Assembly: GCF_000452705.1 (NCBI RefSeq)
Contig: NZ_CP007014.1
Coordinates: forward strand, 5,300,501 to 5,364,500
DNA length: 64,000 nt
Source: Pseudomonas syringae CC1557
GTDB lineage: Bacteria; Pseudomonadota; Gammaproteobacteria; Pseudomonadales; Pseudomonadaceae
Direction of reading: 5' to 3'
The notes under the pieces were generated by a model, which saw only the letters and a list, made by a program, of their open reading frames with translations, ran no database searches and had not been told where the DNA came from. Made by a program: the position numbers and the translations under genes. The stretch's first letter is position 1; each line of letters starts with the position of its first letter. Below, piece after piece: positions 31,786 through 41,005 of the stretch.

Positions 31786-32961
31786 ATGACTCAAGTTCCA
31801 CCCCGGGAAACGCCTCGCGCTATCGCCATTCTCGCCAGCTTTCTCGCCTCTGAATCAGCGGGCGGCATCATACTGATGGCGGCGGCGCTGGCCGCGTTGA
31901 TCGTCGCCAACTCACCACTTTCTGCCGGCTACTTCTCGATTCTGCACAGCGTCTGGCTGGGCCTGTCGGTCGAGCTTTGGATCAACGACGGGCTGATGGC
32001 GATCTTCTTCCTGATGGTCGGCCTGGAGATCAAACGCGAAGTGCTGGCCGGTGGCCTGGCAACCTGGGGTCAGCGTGCCCTGCCCGGCTTTGCCGCGGCA
32101 GGAGGGATGCTGGTGCCGGCGTTGATCTACATCGCAATCAACTGGGGTAACCCGCAGACGATCAGTGGCTGGGCAATCCCGGCAGCGACCGACATCGCGT
32201 TCGCCCTCGGGGTCCTGTCGCTGCTGGGCAATCGCGTGCCAACGTCGCTGAAAGTCTTTCTGGCCGCGCTGGCGATCCTCGACGATCTGGGGGCCGTGAC
32301 CATCATCGCCTTCTTCTACAGCTCCGGCCTGAACCTGCCGATGCTCGCTGCCGCCTTCGTGACCCTCGCCGTGCTGATCGCGCTGAACCGTTTGAATGTG
32401 CGCCGTCTACTGCCCTACCTGTTGCTCGGCGCGCTGTTATGGTTCTTCGTCCTGCAATCCGGTGTCCACGCGACGCTGGCCGGTGTGGCGCTGGCGTTGT
32501 GCATCCCGCTGGGCAAGCCCGAAGAGGAAGCCCGCTCGCCGCTGCTGTTTCTCGAAGAAAAAATGCATTACTGGGTGGCCTTCGCGGTAGTGCCGATCTT
32601 CGGCTTTGCCAATGCGGGCGTGTCGCTGTCCGGCATTACCCTGGGCAACCTGGTCGATCCGGTGCCGCTGGGTGTGGCGCTGGGGCTGTTCGTCGGCAAG
32701 CAGATCGGCGTCTTCCTCGCCGCCGTTCTGGCGATTCGTGCCGGGCTGGCGACCTTGCCGGAAGGCAGTAACTGGGTGCAGCTGTACGGCGTGGCGATCC
32801 TGTGCGGCATCGGTTTCACGATGAGCCTGTTCATCGGCAACCTGGCATTTCCCGGCGCGCAACACCTGATCGATGAAGTCAAAGTCGGTGTGCTGATCGG
32901 CTCGGGCCTCGCCGCGATTGGCGGAATCGTGCTGCTGCGCAGCCGTTTCAGTCGGCCCTGA
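31786..32961 (+). CDS. nhaA: Na+/H+ antiporter NhaA
   Basis: A 391-residue antiporter with about 12 membrane segments. Key family features are present: [19 protein letters not shown], the paired aspartates in [17 protein letters not shown] and [17 protein letters not shown], and the [10 protein letters not shown] segment. The ATG at 31786 with AAGGA upstream is the natural start; an open stretch of 29 codons before it overlaps hutD in another frame. It exports sodium in exchange for protons at alkaline pH. Confidence 0.95.
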   Translation: MTQVPPRETPRAIAILASFLASESAGGIILMAAALAALIVANSPLSAGYFSILHSVWLGLSVELWINDGLMAIFFLMVGLEIKREVLAGGLATWGQRALPGFAAAGGMLVPALIYIAINWGNPQTISGWAIPAATDIAFALGVLSLLGNRVPTSLKVFLAALAILDDLGAVTIIAFFYSSGLNLPMLAAAFVTLAVLIALNRLNVRRLLPYLLLGALLWFFVLQSGVHATLAGVALALCIPLGKPEEEARSPLLFLEEKMHYWVAFAVVPIFGFANAGVSLSGITLGNLVDPVPLGVALGLFVGKQIGVFLAAVLAIRAGLATLPEGSNWVQLYGVAILCGIGFTMSLFIGNLAFPGAQHLIDEVKVGVLIGSGLAAIGGIVLLRSRFSRP

Positions 32962-33066
32962 AAAAATATTTTCAAATCACTGCATCCAGATCGGTTCCTC
33001 GCGGGTAGTACAGTCAGCAGCCACTTCGAGTTGCTGAGCGCGGTCTAACTTTCTGGAGATTTCTGC

Positions 33067-33600
33067 ATGAACGCAAAACGCTTGCTCTGCCTTGCTGGTA
33101 CTACCCTGGCTTTCACTTGCCTGTCGTCCGTTGCCATGGCTCAGACCGACCTTCCCGAAAGCGTCCGTGTGCCGGCCGGTAACAAGGTCAGCATGCAGAC
33201 CACCGGAGTGGGCGAGATCACCTACGAGTGCCGCGCCAAAGCCAGCATGCCCAACGAAATGGAATGGGCGTTCGTCGGCCCCAAAGCCGTGCTCAATGAC
33301 AAGAGCGGCAAACAGGTCGGCACCTACTACGGCCCGCCTGCCACTTGGGAAGCCAAAGACGGCTCCAAGCTGACCGGCACTCAGGTTGCCGTGGCCCCTT
33401 CGAGCGCTGGCAACCTGCCTTATCAACTGGTCAAGGCCAACCCGGCTGAAGGCAAGGGCGCGATGACCGGCGTGACGTACATTCAGCGTGTAGCCCTGAA
33501 AGGCGGCGTGGCCCCGGCCAAAGCCTGCGCAGAAAGCAACAAGGGCGCCAAGGAAGTGGTCAAGTACCAGGCTGACTACCTGTTCTGGACCGCGAGCTGA
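33067..33600 (+). CDS. DUF3455 family secreted protein
   Basis: A 177-residue protein with a signal peptide (LLCLAGTTLAFTCLSSVAMA, cleavage near residue 26). The mature part begins TDLPESVRVPAGNKVSMQTTGVGEITYEC and contains GTYYGPPATWEAKDGSKLTG and a late ALKGGVAPAKAC segment, the DUF3455 pattern. Function unknown. CTGGAG precedes the ATG. An ECF sigma/anti-sigma pair follows about 100 bases downstream on the same strand; DUF3455 genes near ECF pairs may be targets or outputs of the sigma factor (inference). Confidence 0.85.
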   Translation: MNAKRLLCLAGTTLAFTCLSSVAMAQTDLPESVRVPAGNKVSMQTTGVGEITYECRAKASMPNEMEWAFVGPKAVLNDKSGKQVGTYYGPPATWEAKDGSKLTGTQVAVAPSSAGNLPYQLVKANPAEGKGAMTGVTYIQRVALKGGVAPAKACAESNKGAKEVVKYQADYLFWTAS

Positions 33601-33655
33601 TCGCCACTATTAAGCAGGTGACCGCGCAAGCAGTGAGCTATGCTGCTGCGCGGGA

Positions 33656-33676
33656 GCCTCGTGATATCAGCGAGGC
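33656..33676. repeat. Hairpin between the DUF3455 gene and the ECF sigma gene
   Basis: GCCTCG (33656-33661) pairs with CGAGGC (33671-33676) across a 9-base loop. No T tract follows, so its role is unclear. Confidence 0.4.
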
Positions 33677-33704
33677 AGCAGTCTTCCATTGATGGCGGAT
33701 CATC

Positions 33705-34271
33705 TTGTCTTCGCACGAATCTCTCTTTGATTACGAAGCTACGTTGCAGGCCTGCGCTCGCGGTGAGAAGCAGGCCCTGCAACGTCTTTATCAACAGGAA
33801 AGCGCGCGGTTGCTTGGCGTTGCCCAGCGCCTGGTGCGTGACAGCGCATTGGCCGAGGACATCGTGCACGACGCCTTCCTGAAGATCTGGACCCACGCGG
33901 CCAGCTTCGACGCCTCACGCGGCTCGGCACGTGGCTGGATCTTCAGCGTGACCCGGCACCTGGCGCTGAACACGTTGCGCAACACGGCCCGCGAAGTGCG
34001 TGTCGACGATGATGACAACGAAGATCACCACCCCCCGGCGACGCTGGAAGGCTGGCAGGAAGTCGGGGATGCCTTCGATTGGCGGGTCAATCCAGGACGG
34101 ATTACTGCATGCATGGAGCAACTGGAACCGGTAAGACGAAACTGCGTTTTTCACGCTTACGTGGACGGCTATTCGCATCAGGAAATCGCGCAGAAAATCG
34201 GCGCGCCATTGGGTACGGTCAAAGCCTGGATCAAGCGCAGCCTGACGGCTTTGCGGGAGTGCATGGGATGA
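33705..34271 (+). CDS. ECF-type RNA polymerase sigma factor
   Basis: A 188-residue sigma-70-family factor of the ECF class: region 2 (LVRDSALAEDIVHDAFLKIWTHAASFD, then the GWIFSVTRHLALNTLRN segment) and region 4 (YVDGYSHQEIAQKIGAPLGTVKAWIKRSL) are joined by a short acidic linker. The start is a TTG at 33705 with GGCGGA upstream; no ATG or GTG fits as well. It overlaps the downstream anti-sigma gene by four bases, the usual layout of an RskA/SigK-like pair. Confidence 0.88.
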   Translation: MSSHESLFDYEATLQACARGEKQALQRLYQQESARLLGVAQRLVRDSALAEDIVHDAFLKIWTHAASFDASRGSARGWIFSVTRHLALNTLRNTAREVRVDDDDNEDHHPPATLEGWQEVGDAFDWRVNPGRITACMEQLEPVRRNCVFHAYVDGYSHQEIAQKIGAPLGTVKAWIKRSLTALRECMG

Positions 34272-34975
34272 ACCGGCCTTTAGACGACAACATTCATGAG
34301 CTGGCGGGCGAGTATGTACTCGGCACCCTGTCGGCGCAGGAACGGCTCGACGTTCAGCGTCGCCTGTCCCGCGAGCCCGACTTGCAGGCCGCCATCGACG
34401 CCTGGGAGCAGCGCCTGTTGCCCCTGACCGAATTGGCCGAACCGGTCACGCCATCGCCCGGCCTGTGGGAGCGCATCGAACGCAACCTGCTGGAGATGAC
34501 CGCACCCGCTAAACCGGCACACCGGCAGCGCGTGCGCTGGTGGGACAATCTGTCGGTCTGGCGTGGGCTGGCCGGGGCCGGACTGGCCGCATCGCTGGTG
34601 CTGGGCATGACCTTGCTGACCCGCGCACCTGCGCAGCCTGCCTACCTGGTGGTGCTGGTCGGGCCGCAGGACAAGTCGCCGGGCTGGGTGGTGCAGGCCA
34701 GCAATTCGCAGGAACTGCAGCTCATTCCGCTGGGCGTGGTTGAAGTGCCGGCAGACAAGGCGCTGGAGTTCTGGACCAAGGGTGACGACTGGCAAGGTCC
34801 GGTTTCGCTCGGGCTGGTCAAACCGGGGCAAAGCCTCAATATCCCGCTGGACAAACTGCCACCGCTACAAGCCAATCAGTTGTTCGAGCTGACCCTGGAA
34901 AAATCCACCGGCTCGCCAATCGGCAAACCGACCGGCCCGATTCAGTTCATCGGGCGGGCGGTGAAAGTGATCTGA
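34268..34975 (+). CDS. RskA-like anti-sigma factor
   Basis: A 235-residue single-pass membrane protein. The N-terminal cytoplasmic part (ELAGEYVLGTLSAQERLDVQRRL) is the sigma-binding segment of RskA-type anti-sigma factors. One membrane helix (GLAGAGLAASLVLGMTLLT) lies near residues 98-116, followed by a periplasmic RskA domain with the ALEFWTKG segment. The ATG overlaps the sigma gene stop; the open frame extends upstream only as a shadow within the sigma gene. It should hold the ECF factor inactive at the membrane. Confidence 0.88.
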   Translation: MNRPLDDNIHELAGEYVLGTLSAQERLDVQRRLSREPDLQAAIDAWEQRLLPLTELAEPVTPSPGLWERIERNLLEMTAPAKPAHRQRVRWWDNLSVWRGLAGAGLAASLVLGMTLLTRAPAQPAYLVVLVGPQDKSPGWVVQASNSQELQLIPLGVVEVPADKALEFWTKGDDWQGPVSLGLVKPGQSLNIPLDKLPPLQANQLFELTLEKSTGSPIGKPTGPIQFIGRAVKVI

Positions 34976-34989
34976 CCCTCAGACCGATA

Positions 34990-35943
34990 TCACTTTTTGG
35001 AGCAGTGGTCCTGCTGTAAAAGGTTGGCCTGAGTCAGGTTGCAATCTGCCGGTACGCTGCGCGTCAGCCAGACATTCCCGCCGATGGTCGAGCCCTTGCC
35101 AATGGTGATGCGGCCCAGAATGGTCGCTCCGGCATAGATCACCACGTCGTCTTCGACGATCGGATGCCGTGCATGACCCTTCTGCAACTGACCGTCCTCG
35201 TCCGAGGGGAAACGCTTGGCGCCAAGCGTCACGGCCTGATAGATACGCACTCGCTCACCGATGATCGCCGTTTCGCCAATCACCACGCCCGTCCCGTGGT
35301 CGATAAAGAAGCTCTTGCCGATCTGCGCGCCGGGGTGAATATCGATGCCGGTCGCCGAGTGGGCAATTTCCGAGCTGATGCGCGCCAGCAGCGGTAAACC
35401 GGCCCGATACAGGTGGTGCGCCAGACGATGATGGATCACCGCCAGAATGCCTGGGTAGCAGAGCAGCACTTCATCGACACTGCGCGCCGCCGGATCGCCG
35501 TGGTAGGCGGCCAGTACGTCGCTGTCCAGCAACAGACGAATGCCCGGCAATGCCGTGGCGAAATCCTGAATAAGCTCAAGCGCACGTGCGTCGATGCCCT
35601 TCAGGTCAACACCCTGCTGATGGGCCACATAGCGCAACTCAAGCCGGGCCTGGGCCAGCAGCGCGTTGAGCGCTACATCCAGGGTGTGGCCGACATAGAA
35701 GTCCTCGCTTTCTTCGCGCAGGTCGACCGGCCCCAGCCGCATCGGAAACAGCGCGCCGCTCAGGGCTTCGAGAATATCGCCCATTGCCGCACGCGATGGC
35801 AGCTCACGCCCGCCGTGTTCACCACTGACGCGCCGGTTGCGCGCCCGCCAGTCTTCCCGCGCAGCGCGCAACTGGCTGACGATCCGCTGCAACTGCCAAT
35901 GGCTGGAACGGCCGTCGGCGGAGGCTTCTGGAATATCGCTCAC
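34990..35943 (-). CDS. epsC: Serine O-acetyltransferase EpsC
   Basis: A 317-residue left-handed beta-helix acetyltransferase of the EpsC/CysE type that makes O-acetylserine for cysteine synthesis. The hexapeptide region includes IDIHPGAQIGKSFFIDHGTGVVIGE, then AVTLGAKRF and ATILGRITIGKGSTIGGNVW. The GTG at 35943 (MSDIPEASADG) is preceded by AAGGAGAG; the frame is open for 28 codons upstream without such a site. It diverges from dcyD, which together with the cystine importer points to cysteine and sulfur metabolism. Confidence 0.93.
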   Translation of the reverse strand: MSDIPEASADGRSSHWQLQRIVSQLRAAREDWRARNRRVSGEHGGRELPSRAAMGDILEALSGALFPMRLGPVDLREESEDFYVGHTLDVALNALLAQARLELRYVAHQQGVDLKGIDARALELIQDFATALPGIRLLLDSDVLAAYHGDPAARSVDEVLLCYPGILAVIHHRLAHHLYRAGLPLLARISSEIAHSATGIDIHPGAQIGKSFFIDHGTGVVIGETAIIGERVRIYQAVTLGAKRFPSDEDGQLQKGHARHPIVEDDVVIYAGATILGRITIGKGSTIGGNVWLTRSVPADCNLTQANLLQQDHCSKK

Positions 35944-36140
35944 GCTGATCTCTCCTTGATGCAAAGGGTGTCGACCGACATTGACGGCCGTTGATATCTT
36001 CACTCTACGGCAAACATTCAAGCGCAAAGAACAACAATTTATAGAGGAGCAGGCTGATCAGGTCATCAGCACAGAGAAGTTGCCGTGTAGGAAACGTCTG
36101 CCTATAGTCCGGTGACTCTTTACACGGCCTATTTATCACC

Positions 36141-37139
36141 ATGATCAAACATCAGCTCGCTCGCTTCAATCGCCTGGACCTGATCAGTGCGCCGACGGCT
36201 CTGGAGAAACTCGAACGCCTGTCGGCCTGGGCAGACCGCGATATCTACATCAAGCGCGATGACACCACGACACTGGCGCTGGGCGGCAACAAGGTCCGCA
36301 AGCTTGAATACCTGGCCGCCGACGCGCTGGCCCAGGGTGCCGACACGCTGATTACTGCCGGTGCCATCCAGTCCAACCATGTGCGCCAGACTGCTGCGCT
36401 GGCTGCGCGGCTGGGCATGGGTTGCGTGGCGCTGCTGGAAAACCCCCTCGGCACCGAAGACCCCAACTACCTGCACAACGGCAACCGCCTGCTACTGGAA
36501 CTGTTCGATGCCAAGGTAGAACTGGTCGAAAACCTCAACAACGCCGACGAACAACTGCACGCACTGGCTGCACGTCTGCGCTCCAGTGGCAAAAATCCTT
36601 ATCTGGTACCGATTGGCGGCTCCAGCCCGATCGGCGCCTTGGGCTATGTGCGCGCCGGGCTGGAACTGGCCGAGCAGATCAAGCAGACAGGCATCGATTT
36701 CGCCGCCGTCGTTCTGGCGTCCGGCAGCGCTGGCACGCACAGCGGTCTGGCGTTGGCGCTGGCCCATGAGCTGCCGCAACTGCCGGTCATCGGCGTTACA
36801 GTGTCGCGCAGTGAAGAAGCCCAGTTACCCAAGGTGCAAGGCTTGGCCGAGCGCACCGCAGAGCTCCTGAACGTCGCGCTGCCGGAGAGCTTCAAAGTCG
36901 AGTTATGGGATGAATATTTCGCGCCACGCTACGGCGAGCCGAACGCCGGAACGCTGTCTGCGATAAAACTGGTGGCAAGCCATGAAGGTCTGTTGCTCGA
37001 CCCGGTTTACACGGGCAAAGCCATGTCCGGCCTGCTGGATGGCATCGGGCGTCAACGCTTCAATGACGGGCCACTGATATTCCTGCACACCGGTGGCGCG
37101 CCAGCACTGTTTGCCTATCCGGATGCGTTCAATAATTAA
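36141..37139 (+). CDS. dcyD: D-cysteine desulfhydrase
   Basis: A 332-residue PLP enzyme of the ACC-deaminase/D-cysteine desulfhydrase family. The PLP-lysine motif is [14 protein letters not shown], followed by [23 protein letters not shown] and [15 protein letters not shown]. It releases pyruvate, ammonia and sulfide from D-cysteine. Next to a cystine importer, as dcyD is in E. coli, so D-cysteine desulfhydrase is preferred over ACC deaminase. Confidence 0.92.
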   Translation: MIKHQLARFNRLDLISAPTALEKLERLSAWADRDIYIKRDDTTTLALGGNKVRKLEYLAADALAQGADTLITAGAIQSNHVRQTAALAARLGMGCVALLENPLGTEDPNYLHNGNRLLLELFDAKVELVENLNNADEQLHALAARLRSSGKNPYLVPIGGSSPIGALGYVRAGLELAEQIKQTGIDFAAVVLASGSAGTHSGLALALAHELPQLPVIGVTVSRSEEAQLPKVQGLAERTAELLNVALPESFKVELWDEYFAPRYGEPNAGTLSAIKLVASHEGLLLDPVYTGKAMSGLLDGIGRQRFNDGPLIFLHTGGAPALFAYPDAFNN

Positions 37140-37334
37140 ACATTTCGTTATGCCAAAGTCGGGCAAAAGTTGCTTTTTTAGTTATTTTTCTTCATAAGCA
37201 GATGACGATATAGTCGCGCCCGGCAGCGTGCATCAATTGCCGTAACTGCTTGAAAAAAAAGCTGATCAATCAGCACCAAGTCGCTTCGGTCGGGTCAGAA
37301 ATGATCAGACACCTCCATACCAACAGGGGCTCGC

Positions 37335-38132
37335 ATGAACATTTCCGCTATTCGTCGCACGTTTCTCTTCTCGGCACTGGGCTTGATGCTCGGTTCCGGT
37401 ATCGCTGGACAAGCCATGGCTGGCGAGCAACTGCAGAAAATCAAGGATAGCGGCACACTGAACGTGGGCCTTGAAGGCACTTATCCACCGTTCAGCTTCG
37501 TGGACGAAAGCGGCAAGCTCACCGGCTTTGAAGTCGAGCTCTCCGAAGCGCTGGCCAAGGAGCTGGGCGTGAAAGCCAAGGTGCAACCGTCCAAATGGGA
37601 CGGCATTCTGGCTGCCCTGGACTCCAAACGACTCGACGTGGTGATCAACCAGGTCACGATCTCCGACGAGCGCAAGAAAAAGTATGACTTCTCCGAGCCC
37701 TACACCGTTTCCGGTATTCAGGCACTGACGCTGAAGAAAAACGCAGACACCATCAAAACCGCTCAGGACCTGACCGGCAAGAAGGTCGGCGTGGGTCTGG
37801 GCACCAACTACGAGCAATGGCTCAAGGCAAACGTACCGGGTGCGGTCGTAAAAACGTACGAAGATGATCCGACCAAAATTCAAGACCTGAGCGTAGGCCG
37901 TATCGACGCAATCCTCGTTGACCGACTGGCAGCCCTGGAAATCGCAGCCAAGACCAAAGGCAAGCTGGCGCCCGCTGGCGATGCGTTCTCCCGTCAAGAG
38001 TCAGGCATAGCCTTGCGCAAGGGCGAGCCAGAATTGCAGGCTGCGCTCAACAAGGCCCTCGACAAGCTGCGCGCCGATGGCACGCTGGAAAAGCTGTCGA
38101 AGAAGTACTTCAACGCTGACGTCACCAAATGA
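37335..38132 (+). CDS. tcyJ: Cystine ABC transporter substrate-binding protein
   Basis: A 265-residue periplasmic amino-acid-binding protein (SBP family 3). The signal peptide ends near AMA/GEQLQKIKDSG; the mature part has LNVGLEGTYPPFSFVDESGKLTGFEVELSEALAKELG and the PSKWDGILAALDSKRLDVVINQVTIS segment typical of TcyJ/FliY. With the permease and ATPase that follow it forms a cystine (and probably D-cysteine or cystathionine-like) importer. Its stop overlaps the permease start by four bases. Confidence 0.93.
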   Translation: MNISAIRRTFLFSALGLMLGSGIAGQAMAGEQLQKIKDSGTLNVGLEGTYPPFSFVDESGKLTGFEVELSEALAKELGVKAKVQPSKWDGILAALDSKRLDVVINQVTISDERKKKYDFSEPYTVSGIQALTLKKNADTIKTAQDLTGKKVGVGLGTNYEQWLKANVPGAVVKTYEDDPTKIQDLSVGRIDAILVDRLAALEIAAKTKGKLAPAGDAFSRQESGIALRKGEPELQAALNKALDKLRADGTLEKLSKKYFNADVTK

Positions 38133-38797
38133 TCGAAGAGAGCCTGCAGCTCGCGCTGGACTCTGCGCCCTTTCTGCTCAAGGGCGCGTATTACACGGTA
38201 TTCCTCAGCCTGGGCGGTATGTTCTTCGGGTTGGTGCTGGGCTTCGGCCTGGCGCTGATGCGGCTGTCGCGTTTCAAGCCGGTGAACTGGCTGGCGCGGA
38301 TCTACGTGTCGTTCTTTCGCGGCACGCCGTTGCTGGTGCAACTGTTCCTGATCTATTACGGCCTGCCGGAACTGGGCATCGAGCTTGATCCGCTCACCGC
38401 AGCACTGATCGGCTTTTCGCTGAACATGGCTGCTTACGCTTGCGAAATCCTGCGCGCCGCTATCGGTTCCATCGAGCGCGGCCAGTGGGAAGCGGCCGCC
38501 AGCATCGGTATGACCCGCTGGCAGACCATGCGCCGCGCGATTCTGCCTCAAGCAGCTCGCACCGCGTTGCCACCGCTGGGCAACAGCTTCATTTCGCTGG
38601 TCAAGGATACCGCGCTGGCAGCTACCATCCAGGTGCCCGAGCTGTTCCGCCAGGCGCAGTTGATCACCGCACGAACCTTCGAAATTTTCACCATGTACCT
38701 GGCCGCCGCACTGATCTACTGGATCCTTGCCACTGCGCTTTCGTACCTGCAAAACAGGCTCGAAGCGAGGGTCAACCGGCATGATCTGGAGTCCTGA
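38129..38797 (+). CDS. tcyL: Cystine ABC transporter permease
   Basis: A 222-residue His/Glu/Gln/Arg/opine-type permease with about five membrane segments. The start of the domain is FLLKGAYYTVFLSLGGMFFGLVLGFGLALMR, FFRGTPLLVQLFLIYYGLPELG follows, and the EAA loop reads QWEAAASIGMTRWQTMRRAILPQA. It is the inner-membrane part of the cystine importer, between the binding protein and the ATPase. Confidence 0.93.
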   Translation: MIEESLQLALDSAPFLLKGAYYTVFLSLGGMFFGLVLGFGLALMRLSRFKPVNWLARIYVSFFRGTPLLVQLFLIYYGLPELGIELDPLTAALIGFSLNMAAYACEILRAAIGSIERGQWEAAASIGMTRWQTMRRAILPQAARTALPPLGNSFISLVKDTALAATIQVPELFRQAQLITARTFEIFTMYLAAALIYWILATALSYLQNRLEARVNRHDLES

Positions 38798-38800
38798 CGC

Positions 38801-39544
38801 ATGATCGTGGTTGAAAAACTCACCAAGGAATTCAAAGGCAATCAGGTGCTCAAGGGCATCGATCTGCGCATCGAGGCCGGCGAAGTCGTCGCCATCATCG
38901 GCCCCAGTGGCTCGGGCAAGACCACCTTGTTGCGCTGCCTGAACCTGCTGGAAACGCCCACCAGCGGCAGGATCAAGGTGGGAGACATCGAGATTGACGG
39001 CACACGCTCAATCAATCAGCAGCAGGGCCTGATTCGTCAGTTGCGTCAGCAGGTCGGGTTCGTGTTTCAGAACTTCAACCTGTTTCCGCATCGCACTGCG
39101 CTGGAGAACGTGATCGAAGGCCCGCTGGTGGTCAAGAAAGTCGCTCGCGAAACCGCAGAGGCGCTGGGTCGGCAATTACTGGCCAAGGTCGGCCTGACCG
39201 GCAAGGAAGACGCCTACCCCCGTCGCCTTTCCGGCGGCCAGCAGCAGCGTGTAGCGATTGCCCGGGCGCTGGCGATGGAGCCGCAGGTCATTCTGTTCGA
39301 CGAACCGACGTCAGCGCTGGACCCTGAGCTGGTCGGCGAAGTGTTGACCACCATCCGCGCACTGGCAGAAGAAAACCGCACCCTGGTGATTGTCACCCAC
39401 GAGATGAGCTTTGCACGAGAGGTCGCCAACCGGGTGATCTTCATCGACAAGGGGGTGATCGTGGAGCAGGGCGAAGCCAAGGCACTGTTCGCCAACCCAC
39501 AGGAAGAGCGGACCAGGCAGTTTCTGGAACGCACCCGGAACTGA
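38801..39544 (+). CDS. tcyN: Cystine ABC transporter ATP-binding protein
   Basis: A 247-residue polar-amino-acid importer ATPase. Walker A is GPSGSGKTT, the Q-loop lies in QVGFVFQNFNLFPHRTALENV, the signature is LSGGQQQR, Walker B is VILFDEPTSALDPELVGEVL and the switch His is in VTHEMSFAREV. Three bases after the permease gene, and followed by a strong terminator, so it ends the operon. Confidence 0.95.
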   Translation: MIVVEKLTKEFKGNQVLKGIDLRIEAGEVVAIIGPSGSGKTTLLRCLNLLETPTSGRIKVGDIEIDGTRSINQQQGLIRQLRQQVGFVFQNFNLFPHRTALENVIEGPLVVKKVARETAEALGRQLLAKVGLTGKEDAYPRRLSGGQQQRVAIARALAMEPQVILFDEPTSALDPELVGEVLTTIRALAEENRTLVIVTHEMSFAREVANRVIFIDKGVIVEQGEAKALFANPQEERTRQFLERTRN

Positions 39545-39561
39545 TCCCGTATTCCTCTTGC

Positions 39562-39596
39562 AAAAAGCAGCCCCGATTCATCGGTGCTGCTTTTTT
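39562..39596 (+). terminator. Rho-independent terminator of the cystine importer operon
   Basis: AAAAAGCAGC (39562-39571) pairs with GCTGCTTTTT (39586-39595), with an inner CCGA/TCGG stem and a run of six T. It is 18 bases after the tcyN stop. Confidence 0.88.
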
Positions 39597-40100
39597 CTTA
39601 CCCATCAGAAGGATTGATCGCTCAGGATCCTTGCTGAATTCCCGCGAAACTTTCAGAAAACTCATCGACAGCATGGGCGTCATGGTGTCCGGATGACCCG
39701 TGCCCGGAAGTTGACCCACCTGCCGGAATGCAGCCTGCTCAGGTCTTTTCGCGATGAGCGAAGTCCCGTCACTCATGACGCTTTGCAGTAGGACAGCAGT
39801 TTGTCTGTCAGTAAACAGTTCTAAGCATAATGTGTAGGAAGTATCCGTTTTTTCAGTAAAACACCGTTAAGCCACCCCTCTATATTGACAAGCGTACGCA
39901 AAGCACATTAGCTCACTATAAGCACTCACTTTACACACCGCTGAAACTTCAAGATTAAAACTCTAACAGTTTGTAATGTTTGCCATGACTTGAACATCCA
40001 AGGCACTTGTCTCGCGGCCTGAATCGGGCTTTATTTTATTTAACATGGCAACTTATGACGATTCTTTACTTGAATTATCGATTATCAGGAGCACCTGAAC
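39597..40100. other. AT-rich intergenic stretch without a recognisable gene
   Basis: About 500 bases between the cystine operon and the duplicated-domain gene. No open frame with a convincing product was found on either strand. Base use turns clearly AT-rich from about 39780. A TTGACA at 39885-39890 could be a -35 element, but no good -10 lies 16-18 bases on. The last 25 bases carry the CAGGAG ribosome site of the next gene. Confidence 0.5.
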
Positions 40101-40829
40101 ATGAGCCACACAACCTGCAAAAACGCCCCCTCCGAACTGCTGCCCCCTTCCATACCGCAGGCCAGCCGGCACGGCATTGGCGTACGTAACGCATCCAACC
40201 TCATGGTCCATATAGAACCGTACCGCGATATGGACGAAGGCGATCTTATTGAACTCTTCTGGGACGGCTGTTACGTGGCGTCGAAAATATTAACGGTATC
40301 CGACATCAGCAACGCTATTGTCCTACGCGTGCCAGAAAGTTTTCTTCAAAATGGTAAAGCGCGAACTTACTACCGGATCATGAAAATTGGCGGAATACCT
40401 GTAACCTCGCCATGCCGCAAACTATGGGTCAAATTGAATGCACCTGGCGGCGGACTGGTCAGCGTCAATGCAGAAGAGAATCAGGGCCTGGCGCCGCTGC
40501 ATGTAGCGCCTTCGGTAGTGCGTTGCGGATTGTCCCGAAGGCATCTGGATGGGGGTTTGCCAATGGCCATCGAGCCCTACCTGAACATGGCCGCCCATGA
40601 CGAGATAACAGTGCGTTGGGGTGATGTGCGCATGGACCTGCCGCCACTGACTGCCGAAGACGTGGGTGAACCTGTCGATCTGGTCATACCTCCGGCGCTG
40701 ATCGTGGAAGGCGGTGGCGAGCAGCAACTGGAAGTGACTTACTGCATTATCGATCGGGTCGGAAACAACTCACTGTGGGCGCCCCCACGGGAAATAAGAA
40801 TCCAGCCGCTGGGCGACGCGAGCCTCTGA
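40101..40829 (+). CDS. Uncharacterised protein with two tandem copies of one domain
   Basis: A 242-residue protein I do not recognise by function. There is no signal peptide or membrane segment. Residues about 34-112 and 153-235 can be aligned at an offset of 119: LMVHIEPYRDMDEGDLIELFW matches LPMAIEPYLNMAAHDEITVRW, and the later ARTYYRIMKIGGIPVTSPCRKLWVKL matches EVTYCIIDRVGNNSLWAPPREIRI. The beta-rich pattern suggests two Ig-like sandwiches. CAGGAG lies nine bases before the ATG. It stands alone behind an AT-rich upstream region and ahead of the sulfur genes. An intracellular or non-classically exported adhesin-like role is possible but unsupported. Confidence 0.75.
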   Translation: MSHTTCKNAPSELLPPSIPQASRHGIGVRNASNLMVHIEPYRDMDEGDLIELFWDGCYVASKILTVSDISNAIVLRVPESFLQNGKARTYYRIMKIGGIPVTSPCRKLWVKLNAPGGGLVSVNAEENQGLAPLHVAPSVVRCGLSRRHLDGGLPMAIEPYLNMAAHDEITVRWGDVRMDLPPLTAEDVGEPVDLVIPPALIVEGGGEQQLEVTYCIIDRVGNNSLWAPPREIRIQPLGDASL

Positions 40830-40930
40830 ATACATCAGCCACGTAAAACCAGACGCTGAATCGGCGGAGGGTGAATGCCGTCTATGCTTATTCCAAAAAG
40901 CACGTTTGAAAAACGTTGATACACGCTTAG

Positions 40931-40942
40931 GGTATATATACC
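40931..40942. promoter_or_regulatory. Perfect 12-bp palindrome upstream of the sulfur oxidoreductase genes
   Basis: GGTATATATACC lies 63 bases before the first SfnB-like start, in the promoter region of that gene set, and is followed by CGGACCACCGG. It could be a regulator site or contain a -10-like TATATA. No matching regulator is adjacent. Confidence 0.4.
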
Positions 40943-41005
40943 GGACCACCGGACATCGTGATTTTCCCAGCCGCATTCACTGCGGTCTATTTCTACGAGG
41001 TTCCG

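Noticed and set aside
39631..39780. Possible remnant coding sequence in the intergenic stretch after tcyN
   Set aside because: Short in-frame peptides can be read, but none is recognisable and all are soon broken by stops.
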